DNA of 7,439 nucleotides, taken from the NCBI GenBank assembly GCA_945983195.1, contig CAMFSS010000096.1, forward strand, positions 1 through 7,439. The letters run 5' to 3'. Each line of letters opens with the position of its first letter. Within the stretch, counting starts at the first letter, position 1. A model generated the notes under the pieces. That model made no database searches and was not told the origin of the DNA. It worked only from the letters and a program-made list of their open reading frames with translations. Shown here one piece after another: positions 1 to 6,556 of the stretch. Source of the stretch: an uncultured Prevotellaceae bacterium (GTDB lineage Bacteria > Bacteroidota > Bacteroidia > Bacteroidales > Muribaculaceae). A program made the position numbers and the translations under genes.

Positions 1-1
1 C

Positions 2-1171
2 AAAAAAGCGTCGTGGAAAGAGGCCGACGATATGCTCTACGGCTATATGCAGAAAATCAATCTGCTAATCGAACACTTGCGGTTTGGCGAGGCAATAAAG
101 CTGATGCCCAAGTGCGAAGAAGCCTACGGACTGATGCTGCGTGCACCCGATCTTGCCGAGGGTGTAGCCGAGTTGCGAAAAGCCGAGGTTCTTGCACTCT
201 ACACATCGGCATATATAGGTGCCGGCGACAAGCAGAAAGCAGCCGAATACTATCAGAAGCTCATTGCCACTGATTGGGTGAAGAGCGGACAAGGCAGCGA
301 CCTCGTCATTGCCTACCTGATGGGAACCAAGCAATATGACGAAGTGCTTAAGTGCATTGCAAAAGAGAAAACACGGCTTGCCGAAGTAGGTGACACGCTG
401 TCGGACTACTATCTCGATTCTGTGCTTACCTATGAGCAGATGTGCTATGAGAGCAAAGGCGACAAGGACAAGGCCCTGTCTATCTCAAAGAAGATTAAGG
501 CGCTAACCGACAGCCTTTTCCATCGTGAGAATGTGTCGCACATTGCAGAGCTGTCGAGCATCTACAATGCCAAGGATATGGAGCTGCAACTTGTGGTGCA
601 GAAAGAAATCATGGCGCGCCACCGCATCATTTTTATTGTGGCAGTAGTGCTGCTGCTCATTCTCGCTGTTTTCGTCACCGTATTGTTCAGGTATAACCGC
701 CATATCACACGCAAGAATAAGATTGCCGCCTCAATCATAAAAGAGCTGACCGATGTGCGCCACAAGGAGCGGCAAATTAAAATAAAAGAGCCGGTGCTGG
801 CTGCTGCAAATGAAGACGGCATTGATTCCGACCGCGCCGAGTTTGACCGCATCGACAACTTAATTGTAGGACAGCAACTATTCCTGCAAGCGGGATTCAG
901 CCGCGAGGAAGCTGCCGGTGTGGCAAAAATCTCACAAAAGCGCTTTTCATCGCTGTTCCAGACGTTTGCCAATGGATTTCCAAACTATGTCAACAACCTG
1001 CGCCTGGAGTATTCCATTGATCTTCTCAGGTCGAAGCCCAACTATACCATCGAAGCTGTTTCCTACGAATGTGGCTTTTCGAGCCGGCAGACGTTCCACC
1101 GCCTGTTTGTTGAAAAGTATGGCATGACCCCATCGGAGTTCAAGAAGACAGTAGCGGAACAGAAATCATAG
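2..1171 (+). CDS. TPR-transmembrane-AraC family transcriptional regulator, 5' partial
   Basis: The reading frame is open to the left edge, so the true start lies outside the window; the ATG at 32 is probably internal. Three parts are visible (numbering from that ATG). Residues about 1-190 are amphipathic helical pairs typical of tetratricopeptide repeats (e.g. 'AYIGAGDKQKAAEYYQKLIA'). Residues about 199-219 form one strong hydrophobic membrane helix flanked by Arg/His. Residues about 281-373 are an AraC/XylS-type double HTH, with the second helix-turn-helix signature 'EAVSYECGFSSRQTFHRLF' followed by 'YGMTPSEFK'. Bacteroidota commonly carry such membrane-anchored regulators, with a sensory TPR region and a cytoplasmic DNA-binding end. 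The signal and targets are unknown. Inference: it may act on the repeat-rich region just downstream and so on the protease gene. Family assignment is firm; the regulon is not. Confidence 0.9.
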   Translation, partial: KKASWKEADDMLYGYMQKINLLIEHLRFGEAIKLMPKCEEAYGLMLRAPDLAEGVAELRKAEVLALYTSAYIGAGDKQKAAEYYQKLIATDWVKSGQGSDLVIAYLMGTKQYDEVLKCIAKEKTRLAEVGDTLSDYYLDSVLTYEQMCYESKGDKDKALSISKKIKALTDSLFHRENVSHIAELSSIYNAKDMELQLVVQKEIMARHRIIFIVAVVLLLILAVFVTVLFRYNRHITRKNKIAASIIKELTDVRHKERQIKIKEPVLAAANEDGIDSDRAEFDRIDNLIVGQQLFLQAGFSREEAAGVAKISQKRFSSLFQTFANGFPNYVNNLRLEYSIDLLRSKPNYTIEAVSYECGFSSRQTFHRLFVEKYGMTPSEFKKTVAEQKS

Positions 1172-1175
1172 AGGC

Positions 1176-1264
1176 ATTGTGCACTGTCTATAATGTAACA
1201 ATTTGTGGCTCGAAAATGTAACAAAAAAGGTGCACAATACATCTTTGACTCAAATTGTTACATT
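1176..1264. promoter_or_regulatory. Operator-like repeat cluster upstream of the C10 protease
   Basis: The 10-mer AATGTAACAA occurs at 1192-1201 and again at 1215-1224, 23 bp apart (about two helical turns). Its reverse complement TTGTTACATT lies at 1255-1264. The outer pair extends to a perfect 14-bp inverted repeat (1192-1205 / 1251-1264). A second perfect 9-bp inverted repeat, ATTGTGCAC / GTGCACAAT (1176-1184 / 1230-1238), is interleaved with it. The last site ends 39 bp before the -7 box, a usual place for an activator. Direct repeats about two turns apart suit an AraC-type dimer. The binding protein is inferred, not shown. Confidence 0.55.
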
Positions 1265-1303
1265 TTTGGGTGATTAAACCAACTCGGTTTGGGGTGCATT
1301 GCG

Positions 1304-1311
1304 TATATTTG
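1304..1311 (+). promoter_or_regulatory. Bacteroidota -7 promoter box for the protease gene
   Basis: TATATTTG matches the Bacteroidota -7 consensus TAnnTTTG exactly. No TTTG lies 19-21 nt upstream; the nearest ones are at 1288-1291 and 1265-1268, which are too close and too far. Transcription would start near 1316-1318, leaving a leader of about 29 nt before the ATG at 1346. A good -7 box without a -33 box, below an operator-like cluster, suggests activator dependence. A 5-bp inverted repeat (ATTGC 1298-1302 / GCAAT 1311-1315) straddles the box. Confidence 0.55.
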
Positions 1312-1345
1312 CAATATGTCAAACATAACTAAATACATTTTTCTT

Positions 1346-3727
1346 ATGCGAAAAACGATACTTTTAATCATTAGCCTCTTTGTGATTTCGCTGACGGTTT
1401 CGGCTCGAAGCATCAGTCAGGCAGAGGCACAAAGCGTAGCTGCAAGCTTTGTGAACGGAATGGCAAACAAGGGGACCACGAAGCTGAAGCATGTCGGCGC
1501 ACATCAGGTTAAGGCAGCAAAATTAGATGCAACATGCCTTTATGGATTCAACATAGATGGTGGCGGATATGTGCTTGTGAGCGGTGACAGCCGCACCTAT
1601 TCAGTTCTCGGCTATGCCGATTCGGGCGTGATCGACACCGAAAATATGCCAGCCAATATGCGTGAGTGGATTAAGGGCTACGATGAAGCCATAAAGAATC
1701 TTGATGCAGCCGATATTGCCACTTCAAGTGCCCCCGTGGTTACCGGTGATGCCGTAGCTCCGCTTCTCACTACCAAGTGGAACCAGGATGCTCCCTACAA
1801 CAACCTTTGCCCGACGATACCCTATGGTAAGGGCGGCACTTTCACGGGCTATACGGGGTGCGTGGCTACGGCAATGGCTCAGGTGATGTATTTCCACAAA
1901 TGGCCACAAAGTGCTTCCACCGAACTGCCGGCTTATGATTTTCATCCGATAACAGATACTGCTATTTCAGATGATATTATTTCAATGGAGGCATTGCCGG
2001 CAAAGACATTCAACTGGGATGCCATGCTCCCGGAATACGGTGAAGGCATTGAATCGACAGCCGAAAGCGACCTCGCCGTGGCCGAGCTGATGCAATATTG
2101 CGGACAATCGGTGATAATGACGTATTTGCCCTATGGCTCGGATGCTCAGGAGATTTCAATTGCCACGGCTCTGCGTCAATACTTCAACTACGACAAAGGT
2201 ACGCGCGTACTGTTCCGTAGCTATTACAGCATCGAGCAGTGGGAAAATATGATCTACGACGAGCTGAAAAGCAACCGTCCGGTGCCATACGCCGGACAAA
2301 GTGGCAGTGGCGGTCACTCGTTTGTAGTCGATGGTTACGACGGCAACGGTCTGTTCCACCTCAACTGGGGTTGGGGCGGAATGAGCGATGGATACTACAG
2401 GCTCTCAGTCCTCAATCCATTTAATAATAGCGGTATAGGCAGCGCAAGCGGGCTGATGGGCTACTCTTTCATGCAAGAGGCGGTGATTGGCGTACAGCCT
2501 CCAACTGAGGGAACGGAACCATGCACTCAAGATATTTTCTTCGAATTAGGGCTTGGAGCTCCAATTAAGGTTAAAGAAGTACAGGTGCAGTTCTCATTCT
2601 ACTACTATAGCCTGCTCAAGCCTGAGAATGATGTAATTGCAGCTATAGGCACCAAGGAGGGCGACACTTTTATCCCATTGATTCAGACCGGAGCAATGCA
2701 CTTCCATATGCATGATGAGCAGGCGTTACAGGTTGTGTTCACGCTCAACCCCGATGACTTTGAAGATGGTGAAACGATGCTCTATTTCAGAGCCAAACCC
2801 GCAGAGGGCGATTACGATTGGTTTGAGATTGACGGAGACGAGAATTGCCTGCGACTGACCAAAGCCGACGGCAAACTCAACATCAAGGTGCTTCCTGAAT
2901 ATTCGCTCGAAATCACCGACGTGTCGGTTGTCGGCAATGACAATCCCAAAGTGGGCGACATTGTAGATGTAAGCATCAATGTGAAGAACAATGGCGATAA
3001 AGAGGTGAATTCCTATTTCAAAGTCATGTTCTATGAAATGGGGGCAGTAGAACTTGCCGACCAGCCAACATATATGATGCCTGAATATAAACCGTGGTAC
3101 AGTGGACTTTATATCCGCCCGGGCGAAACCGATGAAATACTTATCAAGAACAGGTTCTACACTCCCGGCAACGTGGCAGCTATCCTTTACAATACGACTC
3201 CGAAGGATGCGTTTGCAATGGGAGCGTTCAGCATCGATGGTGATGAAATTCCGTTCTACAATATATCAATTGAGCAACTGGATCTAAATCTTGAAGAAGA
3301 CGGATTCTTTGAATACACCGTCAAGCTAAAGAACAACGATGAACGTGACTGGGATTTCCCGCCGTTCTCAAACAACTATTTCCTCTTGACAGTAGGAGAA
3401 AACGAGGTGGTCAACCGCACCTACATACCTGTTAACGGTTCGCCCGAACTGCCATTTTGGAATATGCTCAATTTTGAAGATGAGGCAGAGGCCGGAGTAA
3501 GCAGTCTGCATTTCACATTGGAGCAAGTGGTGTGTGGCCGCAAACAGATGATTTATGAAACCGACCTTGAATTCGGTCAGAAAATTACAACCGGGGTTGA
3601 GGAAATCCGCTCCGAGAGCCTCGAAGCACCCACGGTGTGGTATAATCTGCAAGGCATACGCATAGCCAAGCCTACTGCTCCGGGTCTTTACATCAAGAAT
3701 GGTAAAAAAGTGCTCATAGCACAGTAG
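1346..3727 (+). CDS. Secreted C10 family (streptopain/interpain-like) cysteine protease
   Basis: This 793-aa protein starts at the ATG of 1346, which gives a clean signal peptide (MRKTILLIISLFVISLTVSA) and lies downstream of the -7 box; a TTG at 1289 and an ATG at 1316 are less likely starts. Residues about 21-130 resemble the C10 propeptide. The peptidase domain (about 135-390) contains 'YTGCVATAMAQVMYFHKWP' with catalytic Cys172, 'GGHSFVVDGYD' with catalytic His324, and the 'HLNWGWGGMSDGYY' block. The Cys-His spacing of 152 residues is what C10 enzymes show. Residues about 400-760 are beta-rich; one part (about 520-630, 'LEITDVSVVGNDNPKVGDIV') looks like a CARDB/Ig-type adhesion module and another (about 637-745) may be similar. 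The final 30 residues ('WYNLQGIRIAKP', 'GLYIKNGKKVL') resemble the C-terminal tails of secreted Prevotella-type proteins, possibly a type IX secretion signal. Probable role: extracellular protein degradation. Substrate unknown. Confidence 0.93.
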   Translation: MRKTILLIISLFVISLTVSARSISQAEAQSVAASFVNGMANKGTTKLKHVGAHQVKAAKLDATCLYGFNIDGGGYVLVSGDSRTYSVLGYADSGVIDTENMPANMREWIKGYDEAIKNLDAADIATSSAPVVTGDAVAPLLTTKWNQDAPYNNLCPTIPYGKGGTFTGYTGCVATAMAQVMYFHKWPQSASTELPAYDFHPITDTAISDDIISMEALPAKTFNWDAMLPEYGEGIESTAESDLAVAELMQYCGQSVIMTYLPYGSDAQEISIATALRQYFNYDKGTRVLFRSYYSIEQWENMIYDELKSNRPVPYAGQSGSGGHSFVVDGYDGNGLFHLNWGWGGMSDGYYRLSVLNPFNNSGIGSASGLMGYSFMQEAVIGVQPPTEGTEPCTQDIFFELGLGAPIKVKEVQVQFSFYYYSLLKPENDVIAAIGTKEGDTFIPLIQTGAMHFHMHDEQALQVVFTLNPDDFEDGETMLYFRAKPAEGDYDWFEIDGDENCLRLTKADGKLNIKVLPEYSLEITDVSVVGNDNPKVGDIVDVSINVKNNGDKEVNSYFKVMFYEMGAVELADQPTYMMPEYKPWYSGLYIRPGETDEILIKNRFYTPGNVAAILYNTTPKDAFAMGAFSIDGDEIPFYNISIEQLDLNLEEDGFFEYTVKLKNNDERDWDFPPFSNNYFLLTVGENEVVNRTYIPVNGSPELPFWNMLNFEDEAEAGVSSLHFTLEQVVCGRKQMIYETDLEFGQKITTGVEEIRSESLEAPTVWYNLQGIRIAKPTAPGLYIKNGKKVLIAQ

Positions 3728-3787
3728 CATAGCGGCGACGATGCAAGATATCGGCTGAATCCTGCCGAGTGGTTAATTTGCAGGAAT

Positions 3788-3853
3788 ATGCACAAACAAG
3801 TTCCGAAAAGTGTGGTGTTGATACACTTTTCGGAACTTGTTTGTGTAAAATGG
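3788..3853. repeat. Palindromic repeat, copy 1 (23-bp perfect stem, 9-nt loop)
   Basis: Arms 3791-3813 and 3823-3845 are perfect reverse complements (left arm begins CACAAACAAGTTCCG) around loop GGTGTTGAT (3814-3822). A G-T wobble (3790/3846) and a T-A pair (3789/3847) extend the stem to 25 bp. Positions 3791-3853 are identical to 6558-6620. The repeat lies 60 nt after the protease stop and may end its transcript. However, the U-run that should follow directly is missing: TAAAATGGCTG intervenes before T6 at 3857-3862. It may instead belong to a family of dispersed intergenic palindromes. Confidence 0.9.
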
Positions 3854-3875
3854 CTGTTTTTTGTGGTGCGGATAC

Positions 3876-3906
3876 TTTGAAGTTTCAAGAGTAAGTGTTA
3901 TCTTTG
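3876..3906 (+). promoter_or_regulatory. Bacteroidota sigma-ABfr-type promoter for the ATPase gene
   Basis: TTTG at 3876-3879 is followed after exactly 19 nt by TATCTTTG at 3899-3906, a full match to the TTTG-N19-21-TAnnTTTG consensus of the main Bacteroidota sigma factor. Transcription would begin near 3911, giving a leader of about 34 nt. The gene therefore has its own promoter and need not be read from the protease. Confidence 0.75.
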
Positions 3907-3944
3907 TTGCGCACATAATGTGGTGACAAAACTGTTTTGGGATT

Positions 3945-5258
3945 ATGAGGATAGAGCGAGAAATTATCAGTCAATTCAGGGCGTGGAAAGATAAGCCACA
4001 CAGAAAGCCAATACTTCTGAAAGGAGCACGACAAATAGGCAAGACATGGGCGATGGAGGAGTTTGGTCGCGAATGTTTTGATTATACGGCACGCTTTGAT
4101 TTCGACCGTAGTCCTGAATTGCGGTCGGCGTTTGTCAATTCCAAGGAGCCATCACGCATTATTAAAGAGCTCTCGGTATATAGCAATGTTCCGCTTATAG
4201 AAGGAAAGACTCTGATTATCTTTGATGAAATTCAGGAGTGTGAGGAGGCTCTAAACGCGTTGAAATATTTTTGTGAGGATGCGCCCGGTTGGCATATCAT
4301 TGCAGCCGGTTCGTTGCTTGGTGTAGCCGTAAGACGGCGCCGTATGGCTGTGCCCGTCGGTAAAGTTGAGGTAATGCGAATGTATCCTGTGAGTTTCAGG
4401 GAGTTCTTGAAGCAGAGTGCCCCTTCGGAGTTCAACTATATAGATTCGATAGTCGCTCCCGAGCGTCTGCCCGATGGTGTACTCAACAGATTGCTATTGG
4501 AATATCGACGCTATATGGTGTGTGGCGGTATGCCCGAAGCCATGGTGGCAATGCTTGAAAACAGTGGAATGGAGGCTGTCGATAATATTCTGCAAGGTAT
4601 TCTCGACTTGTACGACCTTGATTTCGCTAAATATGCTGAGCCGCGTGAGATACCTCGAATCCATGCGCTGTGGCACTCCTTGCCATCGCAGCTTGGCAAG
4701 GAGAATCGAAAATTTGTCTATAAAGTTGTGAAAGCCGGAGCACGCAGCAAGGACTATGAAGATGCTTTAATGTGGCTGGAGGATGCCGGAATGATTTATA
4801 GAATCAATTCAATATCAAAGCCCGGAATACCACTTGCTGCATACGAAGAGCCTAATGCATTCAAGGTGTATGCCTGTGACTGTGGTCTGCTTCGAAGAAT
4901 GGCACGATTATCAGGTGAAGTAATTGTAAACCCAGTCACCGGCTACACAGAATTCAAGGGGGCGATGGCTGAGAACGCAGTGCTACAAAGCCTTATGCCT
5001 CAGTTGCAAGGTAACATATACTATTGGACTTCGGAAGGAAAGGCTGAAATCGAATTTGTAATCCAGAATGGTGATGAGATAATTCCCGTTGAGGTGAAAG
5101 CTGAAAACTGCATAAGCGGTCGCAGCATTGTCGTGTATAACGAGAAATATCACCCGCGCAATCGCATTCGCTTCTCGTTCCTCAATTTGCAGCAGAATTG
5201 TGGAATGTTGGCATGTCCATCGCCCCTTGCCGAGTGGTCGCTGAAGTGGCTGCTGTGA
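3945..5258 (+). CDS. AAA_14/DUF4143 family P-loop ATPase
   Basis: The 437-aa product has the standard length and layout of this family. The N-terminal AAA domain shows Walker A 'GARQIGKT' (27-34), Walker B 'LIIFDEIQ' with Asp94-Glu95, and a sensor-1-like 'IIAAGSLLG' (118-126). The family hallmark 'MYPVSFREFL' follows (about 146-155). The C-terminal DUF4143 region ends in a PD-(D/E)XK-like pattern: Glu343, 'AEIEFVI' with Glu370, and 'VEVKA' with Glu383 and Lys385. That resembles a nuclease fold, though activity is not established for the family. These ATPases occur in many copies in Bacteroidota genomes and their cellular role is poorly known; no partner gene is adjacent. The start is the ATG 34 nt below a full consensus promoter. 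The gene lies inside the block bracketed by the two identical palindromes. Confidence 0.93.
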   Translation: MRIEREIISQFRAWKDKPHRKPILLKGARQIGKTWAMEEFGRECFDYTARFDFDRSPELRSAFVNSKEPSRIIKELSVYSNVPLIEGKTLIIFDEIQECEEALNALKYFCEDAPGWHIIAAGSLLGVAVRRRRMAVPVGKVEVMRMYPVSFREFLKQSAPSEFNYIDSIVAPERLPDGVLNRLLLEYRRYMVCGGMPEAMVAMLENSGMEAVDNILQGILDLYDLDFAKYAEPREIPRIHALWHSLPSQLGKENRKFVYKVVKAGARSKDYEDALMWLEDAGMIYRINSISKPGIPLAAYEEPNAFKVYACDCGLLRRMARLSGEVIVNPVTGYTEFKGAMAENAVLQSLMPQLQGNIYYWTSEGKAEIEFVIQNGDEIIPVEVKAENCISGRSIVVYNEKYHPRNRIRFSFLNLQQNCGMLACPSPLAEWSLKWLL

Positions 5259-5327
5259 TTGCCATAGCCGCCAAATTGTGAGATTATACTTGAATAGTGC
5301 TGAAAATATTACGGTGTGATTGGAAAT

Positions 5328-5362
5328 GCTGATTTTGCTTGGAATATGTGATTAAAATCAGT
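5328..5362 (+). terminator. Possible weak terminator hairpin after the ATPase gene
   Basis: CTGATTTT (5329-5336) pairs perfectly with AAAATCAG (5354-5361) around a 17-nt loop, with a flanking G-T wobble at 5328/5362. It sits 70 nt beyond the ATPase stop and is followed by a short T-rich stretch (GTTTCTC). The stem is AT-rich and the loop long, so it is only a weak candidate. The rest of 5259-5427 shows nothing else I can support. Confidence 0.25.
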
Positions 5363-5429
5363 GTTTCTCAAGTCATATAACAAGCAGCGCGTAGAAATGC
5401 AGAAATGAATTTTCTAAAAAAGACGCATT

Positions 5430-5464
5430 TTTGTATCTGCATATCAATTTTTTCACTACATTTG
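5430..5464 (+). promoter_or_regulatory. Bacteroidota promoter for the structured RNA
   Basis: TACATTTG at 5457-5464 matches the -7 consensus TAnnTTTG. TTTG at 5430-5433 (within TTTTTG) can serve as -33, although the 23-nt spacing is longer than the usual 19-21. The predicted start, about 5469-5472, falls exactly at the foot of the first RNA hairpin. No open frame of note follows at that point, which suits an RNA gene. Confidence 0.6.
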
Positions 5465-5469
5465 CGCTA

Positions 5470-5791
5470 TAATTGCCCACGCTGAGGCAAAGAGCATTAG
5501 TAGGAGGGCAATATTTACATAATAAAAAGCGTCATTGATGCTTTGTCTTTTGGCTTTCTGAAACCTGAGAAATTTCAAAATGTTGGACCAAGACAAAGAA
5601 TGCAGTGAATGCTACGGGTAAGTCGTAACTGCAACCCAGAGTGTGCAGAGTTTGTATTATATATACACACTCAGCACACTTGTGAGGGGCATTATGATAT
5701 GGGCGTGGGCATACACTCTACTTTTCTGACCAACATGGCTTTCTCAGGGCCTCAGAAACAGATGGGTAGAGATGTGAAGTCCACGTTTTTT
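5470..5791 (+). ncRNA. Candidate structured non-coding RNA, about 320 nt (possibly Bacteroidales-1-like)
   Basis: Between a promoter and a U6-tailed stem lies a chain of helices with no convincing gene. H1: 5472-5478 / 5506-5512 (7 bp, ATTGCCC / GGGCAAT). H2: a long imperfect hairpin 5528-5613 with a 9-bp core 5541-5549 / 5590-5598 and an outer part 5528-5537 / 5603-5613 containing G-U pairs and bulges. H3: 5616-5619 / 5634-5637 with inner AGT / ACT. H4: 5639-5645 / 5666-5672 (GAGTGTG / CACACTC), with an alternative 5640-5646 / 5674-5680. H5: the terminator domain 5704-5785. An additional 16-bp long-range pairing links 5555-5572 to 5740-5758. It lacks the tmRNA 5' and 3' ends and the conserved RNase P core. 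From memory, the Rfam class Bacteroidales-1 is described as bounded by a Bacteroidota promoter and a terminator; membership here is a guess. It could also be the long leader of the gene at 5866. Confidence 0.6.
5704..5791 (+). terminator. Intrinsic terminator domain of the structured RNA
   Basis: CGTGG (5704-5708) pairs with CCACG (5781-5785), immediately followed by T6 (5786-5791). Stacked above it are ACA-CTCTAC (5713-5721) with GTAGAG-A-TGT (5766-5775, one bulged A), then TTTCTGA (5723-5729) with TCAGAAA (5752-5758), and a small GGC / GCC stem (5737-5739 / 5749-5751). A long, branched stem ending in a U-run is what a rho-independent 3' end would look like. Confidence 0.6.
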
Positions 5792-5865
5792 GTTGTGTAG
5801 TTTTATTTAATCAAGAAAACAAACCGCTCTATTGGACTTCTGTGGGCGCAAAAAAAAGATTTATT

Positions 5866-6417
5866 ATGAAAAAGCTATTTGTTTTGGCTCTTGCGATGTT
5901 TGCCATTGTTTCGACTGCAAATGCACAAATCAGCAACGACATCAAGATTAGCAAGGAGCGTGTAGAAAAGCTCCAGTCGCTGTGTGACGGCTACAAGAAA
6001 ACAGGTAATCCAAACATTGATGGTTACGGTGATGCCGTGAGAGATGCAGCGGTACTTGCCATCGCTAACAGTGTGCAATTGGAGGATATGTACAATCGTC
6101 AAATTAGCGAGGCAGCTAAGCCAACGATAGATGAGTGGGTGACATTTGCTAACGGGTTGGCTAAAGAAGGTGAGTGCATCAAGAAGGCAACTGATAAGGT
6201 GAAAGCTGCAGGGGAAGAGGCTAAAACAATGTCGGAGAATGCATCTAAAGAAAAAAATCCGATGAAAGCAGGCAAGGCTGCAAAACAGGCCAAGACAGCC
6301 GCTGCTGTGGTGTCGTTCGGAAACGAGGCAACTCCTATTATCATTGAGGAGAGCGCAGCTCAAGCTAAAGTGGTGAAAGAGATTATCGACGCGTTGAAGT
6401 CTGGAAAAGAGTTGTAA
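5866..6417 (+). CDS. Small secreted helical protein of unknown function
   Basis: I do not recognise this 183-aa protein. A classical signal peptide (MKKLFVLALAMFAIVSTANA, cleavage before Gln21) predicts export to the periplasm or beyond; there is no lipobox Cys, so it is not an obvious lipoprotein. The mature part is largely alpha-helical and rich in Ala, Lys and Glu, with a low-complexity lysine/alanine stretch at about 120-145, and contains only two Cys (40 and 104). No catalytic motif is evident. The ATG at 5866 is preferred over an in-frame GTG at 5842, because it places the signal peptide at the N-terminus and follows the A-rich stretch usual before Bacteroidota starts. No clear promoter of its own is visible, so it may depend on readthrough of the structured RNA 74 nt upstream. 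It converges with the GNAT gene. Confidence 0.85.
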   Translation: MKKLFVLALAMFAIVSTANAQISNDIKISKERVEKLQSLCDGYKKTGNPNIDGYGDAVRDAAVLAIANSVQLEDMYNRQISEAAKPTIDEWVTFANGLAKEGECIKKATDKVKAAGEEAKTMSENASKEKNPMKAGKAAKQAKTAAAVVSFGNEATPIIIEESAAQAKVVKEIIDALKSGKEL

Positions 6418-6531
6418 TTAGGTCTGACAGTAGAGTTGTGGCAAACCATATAGGATTTGTATTCAATTCACTTAGTGAGAGCATTTTTTGCTGACTATAC
6501 AGTGGTTATGTAGCGGAAAGTGCAGTTGAAC

Positions 6532-6556
6532 ATATTCTCCTAAAATAAGGGGATAT
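6532..6556 (+). terminator. Hairpin after the small secreted protein gene
   Basis: ATAT-T-CTCCT (6532-6541) pairs with AGGGGATAT (6548-6556), one bulged T and one G-T wobble, around a 6-nt AAAATA loop. Its right arm runs into the base of palindrome copy 2, so the two structures compete for 6556. It may contribute to ending the upstream transcript, but no U-tract follows. The rest of 6418-6531 shows nothing I can support. Confidence 0.35.

Noticed and set aside
1192..1267. Intrinsic terminator of the regulator gene formed by the 14-bp inverted repeat
   Set aside because: The loop would be 45 nt, the following T-run is short, and the repeated 10-mers fit protein-binding sites better.
1289..1345. 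N-terminal extension of the protease from a TTG start
   Set aside because: It overlaps the -7 promoter box and would bury the signal peptide behind 19 residues.
5609..5800. Open frame of 63 codons inside the intergenic region
   Set aside because: It lies entirely across the helices and U-tract of the candidate RNA, has no leader of the usual kind, and its end coincides with the terminator. Any conservation is better explained by RNA structure.
5776..5840. 8-bp complementarity between GAAGTCCA (5776-5783) and TGGACTTC (5833-5840) as an antiterminator
   Set aside because: The second arm is transcribed only after the U-tract, so it cannot prevent termination. It may be chance or a leader hairpin; too weak to call.
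5842..5865. GTG start for the small secreted protein
   Set aside because: The ATG at 5866 puts the signal peptide at the N-terminus and has the A-rich upstream stretch expected.
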